DNA of 64,000 nucleotides from Chlamydomonas sphaeroides (Eukaryota > Chlorophyta > Chlorophyceae > Chlamydomonadales > Chlamydomonadaceae). Positions within the stretch are counted from its first letter, which is position 1. Each line of letters begins with the position of its first letter. Shown in pieces: positions 58,701 through 64,000 of the stretch. Under the pieces are notes generated by a model that saw only the letters and a list, made by a program, of their open reading frames with translations, was not told the DNA's origin and ran no database searches. The position numbers were made by a program, and so were the translations under genes. The stretch covers positions 50,992-114,991 of the forward strand of contig BDDC01000094.1 of the NCBI GenBank assembly GCA_001662425.1, in the 5' to 3' direction.

Positions 58701-61571
58701 TGGCCTACATGTGGTGGCTGCAGCGCCGCGTGTCGCAGCAGCGATACGGACTCTACTCGCTGTTCATGTGGGTATGGGCGTACGGCAGTGTACGGCAGCG
58801 TGTACGGAGCCGTGCCCCGGGCTGCGACGCATTGCATGGGTTCGCACAGCCAGGTCCAGGGCAGTGGCGCGTTGCGGTACTGAGACTGCCGCCCGTTGCC
58901 CTCCGCAGGCTGGTCCCCGTGGGCCTGCTGCGTGCGCTCGCATCTAAGTCGGTCAACGTCAACGACAACTCGGACGCCGAGGTACGGCAGTACGGCTGTT
59001 GTGTGCACGGCTTGCCGTGCTGTTGCTGTACCGGTGGCCGCACACAGGCGGCCTGCCTGGGTCCGCCAGGTCTGCCTGGCCTGACCCCCGGCCGCTGCCT
59101 GCCCTTTGCGCCGCTGCCCCGCAGGCGTCCTCGGATGAGGAGCACGGCGACGGCAACGGCATGGGCGCCAACGGCGGCGCCGCCGATGTCGGCGGCGACG
59201 TCGACGCCGCGCCCACGACCATCAACCTGCTGCCCAGCAAGAGCAGTGTGGCAGGCGGGGCAGCGGTCGGGCGCACCAGCAGCGGCGGCCCAGGTGCGGC
59301 ACGCGGTCTAGACCTGACACACGCTGCCTAGAGAGTAACCCCTGTGACAGGCACCGACACAGGCTGACGCTGCTCCATCGCCCGGCCTGCCAGCTGCTGC
59401 GCGCCCCAGCCCTACCCCAGCGCCACCAGCGCCCCTAGTCCAAGGCCCCGGCCCACCGCGCTGCACCCCTCCTGCACTCAGTAGCGCCCCTCCTGGCCCC
59501 GGCCCCGGCCCTCGCCACTCACGCAGGCAGCGGCGGGCTGCGGTTGCGGCTGTCCGCGCTGCTACCCTGGGGCACGCGCGGGCGCCCCATATCGTCAACT
59601 CGGCGCGAGGCCGCCAAGCGGCGGCACCTGGTCCCCTCCAACCACGACTCGGTGTCCCTGCTGGCGCCCTTTGTGGTGTGGGGCGTCCTCATCTGCGTCC
59701 TGTACGCAATTGGTGCGTGCCGGCGCCCCGAGCGGCCCCCGCTTGACGCTCAACGGGTGCTGCTGTGCGTGCTCTACACACTTGCCGACGTGGCCGCTCC
59801 TGCCTTCCCCTGCGCGCACCCCTCGCCCCGCCCTTCAGGCTACATGCTACTGCGAGACGCCACGGGGCCCCTGGCGCTGCTGAGCGCCCACAACATCGCC
59901 GTCGTGCGCATGGTGGGACCCCGGGCCGGGGCCGCGCCGACGGGGGCTCAGTGACGCCCGCAGCGCAGCAGGCCCTCGCTGGGCCGCCCCCAGCCCCCGG
60001 CCACCTGCGCCTGGCACTGACCCCGCACTCCCCGTTTCCTCCTGCTCCCTGCGCCCTGCATCATGCGCCCTGCTGCGCCATGCGCCCTGCGCCCTGCAGC
60101 ACCGGCTGATGCTGTACAGCCTGCAGCTGTGCTCCTCGAGGGACGTGGGCGACAAGATGCTGCTGCAGCCCATACTGGGGCACGAGCTGCGCAGCTTCGA
60201 GGTGCGGACGGGCAACGGGGGCGGCATGGGGTGGGACACAAAACATGGGGTGGCATTGGTGTCACTGGGCCGCCGCACCCGCCCCAGCCCACCTGCACCT
60301 GTGGGTGCCACGCAGCGGCGCCACCACGCCCGCCCTCGCCCTCGCCCTCGCCCTCGCCCTGGCCGTGCGTCCGCAGATTGAGTGGGGCGTGCTGCTGTAC
60401 GGCGCGAACGACACGCTGCGCCAGGACCCGCGCTTCGCAAAGTGCGACGTCAGCACGGCCTTCACGGACGAGCGCCTGTCCAACGAGATGTTCCGGCTGT
60501 CGGGCTGTCTGGCGCAGCTCGTGGGAGGTGCGCGGCCACACAGCGCCCCCGCTACGTCGTGTGGTGCTCCCTGGGGATGGGCCAGGGCCCTGGGGATGGG
60601 CTGCCCTGCCTGCGGCTGTTGCGCGTGCCGTGCCATGACGCTTGCTGCCGTGCTGCCGTGCTGTGTGACGCGCATGGCCGTGCAGCCGACGTGGTGCGCG
60701 ACGACACGGAGGGCTGCCTGGCGTGGGGCGACGTGCACTACGCGCCCACCGTGCACGGCGTGAGCATGATGCTGGACCGCCTCGCGGAGGACGTGGCGTA
60801 CCTCATACGGGAGCCGCCCGAGCAGCTGCACATCAACAACACCCACCTCGCCTACATCATGGCTGAGGGAGAGGGTGAGGCGCTGGGCGAGGCGGCAAGG
60901 GGGGCGGAGGCGGCAAGGGGGTCGTGGACCCACATGGGCTGGGCGGCTCCTCGCACTGCTGCGGCACCGCTCGTGCGCCCGGCGCGCTCTGTCTCAGGCA
61001 GGGGGCTGCTGTGGCCTGCGTGCGTGCGCTCACCAGCGCTCACCGTCCCCGCGTGCGCGCACCGGCTGTGTCCCGCCACTCACCCCCGCCGTCAGGCAAC
61101 GTGGAGACGGGCATGAACACCGTGGCCGCGAGCCTGCTGGCAAGCATCGACCAGCGCTACGAGGAGGTGGGGCTGCTGCAGGTGTTCAGCCTGGTCGTGT
61201 CCTGGCTGCTGGCCGTCATCTTCATCTTCGTGCAGCTGCGGCCCTTTGTGCGGCGCAACCGGCTGGAGACGCAGCGCATCGCGCGCATGCTCAGCGAGCT
61301 ACCGCCCGAGGTGGACATCGAGGGCATCGTCAGCCGCGCGCTCATGACTAAGGGCGGCGCAGCGCATGCGGCCGCGACGGCGGCGGGCAACGCGGCGGCC
61401 AGCCAGGCCGGCATGGCCAACCACACGGGCGTCGCTGGCAGCCGGGCGACCATGGCCGCGGGCAAGGGCGGCGCAGGCGGTGTTGATTCCCGGGGCGGAG
61501 GCAGGCCGGCAGCAGGCACACTGTCGTTCATGGCGGTGTGGGGCAAGTCCCGTGGGATCAAGGCGGCGTGA
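43763..61571 (+). CDS. Tiny-macrocysts-protein-B-like polytopic membrane protein with PAS domains
   Basis: 44 coding exons, all in phase; 9066 nt, about 3021 aa: 43763-43839, 43996-44038, 44192-44274, 44473-44504, 44673-44718, 45154-45205, 45555-45670, 45989-46077, 46304-46363, 46593-46684, 46920-47042, 47245-47304, 47494-47595, 47770-47958, 48176-48308, 48464-48591, 48786-48871, 48991-49045, 49355-49429, 49609-49730, 49885-50071, 50220-50288, 50461-50620, 50866-50891, 51087-51247, 51427-51873, 52133-52398, 52642-52918, 53121-55105, 55261-55427, 55686-57020, 57217-57420, 57705-57837, 58015-58070, 58177-58473, 58655-58767, 58909-58981, 59125-59293, 59527-59712, 59839-59912, 60100-60201, 60377-60527, 60686-60874, 61096-61571. 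Ser-rich start (MPGSRGGAHSVSSFSS), N-terminal membrane helices (GLVVGVFGVLFTIVKE; ALYIMMGLLGVALALSAWVA; MTVFTYAVGW), a cytosolic part with KAHR-like helix RAHRSSLVAIRNFW, PAS segments, long Ser/Ala linkers, then four more helices. This layout is known from algal and ciliate TmcB-like proteins of unknown signalling role. The exon 30 donor (55427 or 55430) and the AAG acceptor at 53120 are least certain. Confidence 0.88.
48942..48968. repeat. CGCT tetranucleotide microsatellite in an intron
   Basis: Six to seven tandem CGCT units lie in the intron before exon 48991-49045 of the PAS membrane gene. Confidence 0.85.
49024..49120 (+). repeat. 28-bp direct repeat duplicating an exon end and its splice donor
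   Basis: Positions 49024-49051 and 49093-49120 are identical over 28 bp and contain ATCCGCAACTTCTGGCAG followed by GTGCGC. The copies are 69 bp apart, exactly 23 codons, with no stop between, so either donor (after 49045 or 49114) keeps frame. The first is used in the model. Confidence 0.9.
50018..52918 (+). other. PAS-domain block of the membrane sensor gene
   Basis: PAS1 begins about aa 633 with VNIVLLINSAGIIQMANKNA, then SLLGYGKGELDGKNINSIMP and HNRYIRQYIQTGRERVI. PAS2 follows at about aa 740 (HIYLLTNGVVAAIDQAFSEW, SGYEMTDILGRDIASLV). A third PAS-like segment lies in exon 52642-52918 (RRMVLTVDADGLVTEVEDAP, WLYGFSPQQLLGRSLADAV), and a weaker fourth spans exons ending 55105 and starting 55261 (GSGNITAMDGEELAPAGLLF). 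No NCRFLQ-type LOV cysteine motif is seen, so flavin photochemistry is not indicated; the ligand is unknown. Confidence 0.75.
57217..61560 (+). other. C-terminal membrane half of the PAS protein
   Basis: Four clear hydrophobic helices: NVAQLVTNLLAFILLTVLL (57270-57330), LVLLVLQGCVVCAVLLAYMW (58655-58720), SLLAPFVVWGVLICVLYAIG (about 59655-59715) and VFSLVVSWLLAVIFIFVQLR (61180-61240). Between helix 1 and 2 lies a soluble, probably extracytosolic region (NHYEGTYPAFGFYTAEGMP; NKAIHNETVFYDTVPYRIEY) typical of TmcB-like proteins. Between helices 3 and 4 is a second soluble region with paired cysteines. Confidence 0.7.
60330..60361. repeat. CGCCCT hexanucleotide repeat in an intron
   Basis: About five tandem CGCCCT units directly upstream of the acceptor at 60376, extending its pyrimidine tract. 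Confidence 0.8.
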
Positions 61572-62437
61572 GACGGAGGCGCCGGAGGGGCGTGCTGCCG
61601 CCTGGCTGCGGCGGCGGGCTGGAGAGGGAGCTGTGCTTGCTTGGCGCGACAGCGTGACCGGGGCTTGGGGTTGCCCTGACAGTATCCTGGCAATATCCTG
61701 GCAATATCCTGTGCGGCCAGTCCGCGGATTGTGTGGCTCGGCCTGGCTCCCATTTCGGATGGACCAACTCGTCCTGGGACTAGGTAATATTAAGGGCGCT
61801 AAGCTGAGCTATTGAGCTGTCGAGCCGTCGGCGTTGGGTGTTCGTCGGGCATTGGCATGGAGGTTTGGCAGGACTGGTCTTGGCCGGCCTGCGCTGGCGT
61901 GCGCGTCGCATTGCCTTGGTGCTGCGCTGCCTTGGTGGCGTCCTGCCCTGGATTGCCGGCTGGCTGGTCTCTTGTGTGCGTGGTGTGAGGTCGCCTGCAA
62001 ACCTCTTTCATGGTTTGAGAGGGGCAGCCATTTCACAACGCCGTGCCGTGAGTGCGTGAGTACGGAGTGCCTCGAGGACAACTGCTGTTCAATGCATGGA
62101 GCACCATGTGCGAGCAATTCATGACGGGGCGGCCATAGCTCGTATCCCGCATTGCTGACTGCGCTGCAGCGGTGCCAGCGAACACTGCGCGGTGGGCGGT
62201 GGTGCGCTGGTCTCTGCGCCGCGCCGGCCGCAGAGGCCGAGGCTTCTGGCGCGTAGGTGTATGGACGAGCGTTGCGTGAGCGGTATTCATGCATACGTTT
62301 AGGTGTGTGCGGTATAAGAGCGCTGAAGAAAGCAGGGAGATACGGGTCGGGCTTGCTGCCGGCAAGCCGTGCGCCATATGGGCATGCCACGGCGGCGCCG
62401 CCACGGCGCCGGTCGTTGTGCGCGGCCGTTGCTAGTT

Positions 62438-62442
62438 TGTAA
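62438..62442 (+). terminator. Candidate TGTAA poly(A) signal of the PAS membrane gene
   Basis: First TGTAA downstream of the stop at 61571, giving an 870-nt 3' UTR. Further TGTAA copies lie from 62977 on. Confidence 0.35.
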
Positions 62443-62976
62443 CGCGAGGGCTGTGGCCGGCCAACAGACACTCCGGACACGTCCTTGCGCGGCACTCTGC
62501 TGCGGACATGCGTTTTTGCGCCGCCCTCTGCACACCAGAGGAGCTGGCCCGGCTGCGGACCCCGCCCCCGACACCCCGGCGACGGTGGGCCACACGACAA
62601 CACCCAGCAAGTTGCCCCAACCCTGCAACATGACCGCTCCGTACAGCATGCTAGCGCGAAGACATTGTCAACGCCCAAGCAGCATATGACAGCAACTATG
62701 AAGCTTCCATGTATGTGTATTCCAGCAGGTTGAGCTGCGCGCGCAGAGGTAAGCAAACCTGGCTTGCTGCTGGGTTACCTCCTGTGTTACCTCCCCAGCC
62801 AGAGCCTTTAAAGCGACCTCCTGAAAGCGACTGTATATGCCATATGGATGCGTTCGGGTTGTCGGCAGGCCTCTCTCGTGTTGTCCAGCTGGCCGCGATC
62901 ACTTCGGCACGGCAGGGGCAGGAACGCTGATGATGCATTGTGCCACCGGGAAAGGCCCTACCGCACTAGGGTGGCC

Positions 62977-63116
62977 TGTAACAGGCACGCAAAGTTTGTC
63001 ACAGCCCTGTAACAGGGATAAGTCTGTAGAAAGTCTGTAACAGCCCTGTCGTAGCATTACAGGGTATGTAACAGCTATGGGTCTGTAATATAACAGACGT
63101 CCGCTACCTGTAACAG
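62977..63116. repeat. Cluster of TGTAACAG motifs with roughly 30-bp spacing
   Basis: TGTAACAG occurs at 62977, 63008, 63036, 63067 and 63109 within 140 bp, usually as CCTGTAACAG; related forms (ATTACAGGG, CTGTAATATAACAG, CTGTCGTAG) fill the gaps. The spacing of 28-31 bp for the first four suggests a degenerate tandem repeat. Function unknown; each copy also contains the TGTAA poly(A) 5-mer. Confidence 0.7.
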
Positions 63117-63619
63117 CCCCCGGTACAGGTCCGCCCGCAGCAGCCGTGCCGTGTCCCTTAGCAGCCGTGCCGTGCCGTGTCACCCCGAGTAAGCCCACGC
63201 GCGCACCCGCTACTGCTGGCTATCGCCACCACTGGCTATCGCCCTCTGCCCAGGCGGCCTACGCCGCGAAGACCGCTACCTACGACATACTCCGCTAGCG
63301 GCCGCGGCCGCGTGCACCGCGCCTCGCCACCACCGGCAGCGGCAGCTCACTGCCCTTGGGCGCTGCCGCCTGCCTCACGCCCGTCACCAGGAACGCCACG
63401 TGACGCATCCGGCCGCGGGGCTCCGCCCCAGCCTCCTCCTCTGCAGTTGCCGGCGTCACTGTGGAAGGGATCAGCAGCATGGTGCAACCCGCGCAATCAA
63501 GATGATATACGCACAGGCCATTTCCGTCATAGTAAGGCCCTGCCGCACACCCCACCTCGGTCCCGCCCCGCCCGCCGCCCCACCTTTGGGGCGCTTCAGC
63601 TCCGGCGCGGCCGCTCCAG

Positions 63620-63643
63620 GAAATAGAAATAGAAATAGAAATA
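63620..63643. repeat. GAAATA hexanucleotide microsatellite
   Basis: Four perfect GAAATA units, an AT-rich repeat that stands out in this GC-rich sequence. Confidence 0.85.
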
Positions 63644-63848
63644 AGTACCCTGGGGCGGGGCCGCCTAGGGTGAATTAAGGGGACGGGGCGTCCAGGGTCT
63701 AGGACCACCTGCCTCCGCCACCGTGAGATAGGAGGGGAGGGGAGGGGGGATCTCAGCATGCAGGTGGGGACGAGGGGGGCGGCGCACCGCCCCCCCCGCC
63801 CCCGCCTTGGTTAGCTGATGCGCCCGTGCGGTCTGCCGGTGGGGCGAG

Positions 63849-64000
63849 CTAGCTCCCACAGCGTTTCGAGACAAGGGCCTGCATATACATTCGTGCTTTA
63901 GCCGCTACCTTACTCGCTGCAGTGTGAGCGTTGTCCGGGTCCACGCCGAGGGTGCGCAGAAGTGAGACCATGTTACGGCACACCGTGCCCGCGTGCCCTA
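63849..64000 (-). CDS. Possible 3'-terminal exon of a gene entering from the right edge (partial)
   Basis: On the minus strand an open frame enters from the window edge and runs 49 codons to a TAG at 63849. The translation has ordinary protein composition, unlike the Ala/Arg/Pro-rich chance ORFs nearby: TVCRNMVSLLRTLGVDPDNA followed by SKVAAKARMYMQALVSKRCG. The pattern suggests an amphipathic helical C-terminus. The family is not recognised; a transposon-derived protein is possible. The gene start lies outside the window. Confidence 0.35.
   Translation of the reverse strand, partial: GHAGTVCRNMVSLLRTLGVDPDNAHTAASKVAAKARMYMQALVSKRCGS

Larger units (their letters stand above)
61572..63848. other. 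3' UTR and intergenic region
   Basis: This 2.3-kb stretch follows the PAS membrane gene. A short direct repeat (ATCCTGGCAAT, about 61683-61712) lies just after the gene. ORFs here, including a 315-codon one on the minus strand, have no coding composition or splice context. The right part holds the TGTAACAG cluster, an AGCAGCCGTGCCGTG direct repeat (63137-63177) and a GAAATA microsatellite. Confidence 0.5.

Noticed and set aside
61809..62756. 315-codon minus-strand ORF in the region after the PAS gene
   Set aside because: Composition rich in Arg, His, Ser and Cys without periodicity or motif; looks like chance in 3' UTR/intergenic DNA.
63295..63759. Minus-strand ORF ending RRGARGRGR, with a protein-like stretch NGLCVYHLDCAGCTMLLIP
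   Set aside because: It reads through the GAAATA microsatellite and a G-rich tract. A real exon may start near 63480 after a possible acceptor, but nothing ties it to a gene, so it is not called.

Overview
The window is a GC-rich nuclear segment of a green alga, most likely volvocine (Chlamydomonas, Gonium or Tetrabaena type). The support is compositional and structural: alanine/glycine/proline-biased proteins, very GC-rich third positions, many short GT-AG introns with C/T-rich acceptors, TGTAA polyadenylation signals, and the gene content. The species cannot be fixed from sequence alone. There is one assembly gap (334 N at 32243-32576). All gene models were built by reading exons and splice phases by hand; in each complete model the coding length is divisible by three.

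Layout, left to right. (1) 160-5495, minus strand: a 12-exon coiled-coil protein of about 1178 aa resembling the DUF4795 region of QRICH2-type ciliary proteins. (2) 6617-7675, minus: a small unrecognised 3-exon gene. (3) 9176-11117, minus: an 8-exon Lunapark-like ER membrane protein without the usual zinc ribbon. (4) 11516-37959, plus: MDN1 (midasin), 42 coding exons and about 6.7 thousand residues, with six AAA+ modules, a long helical linker, an acidic segment and a C-terminal MIDAS domain. It lies head-to-head with the Lunapark gene across a 398-bp shared upstream region. (5) 39477-42782, plus: a 9-exon triose-phosphate/nucleotide-sugar transporter family gene with two GC-AG introns and a decayed duplicate of one exon. 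(6) 43763-61571, plus: a 44-exon, about 3021-aa polytopic membrane protein with PAS modules, of the Tiny-macrocysts-protein-B-like family. (7) 61572-64000: mostly non-coding, with a cluster of TGTAACAG motifs, a microsatellite, and what looks like the 3' end of a further minus-strand gene entering at the right edge.

The genes do not form a pathway; this is an ordinary eukaryotic neighbourhood of housekeeping, membrane and cilium-associated genes. The points most worth a second look are the KAD-type repeats with repeat-aligned introns in gene 1, the zinc-ribbon-less Lunapark, the midasin expansion and its frame-preserving gap, the exon remnant and GC-AG introns in the transporter, the duplicated splice donor and multiple PAS segments in the membrane sensor gene, and the motif cluster near 63 kb.
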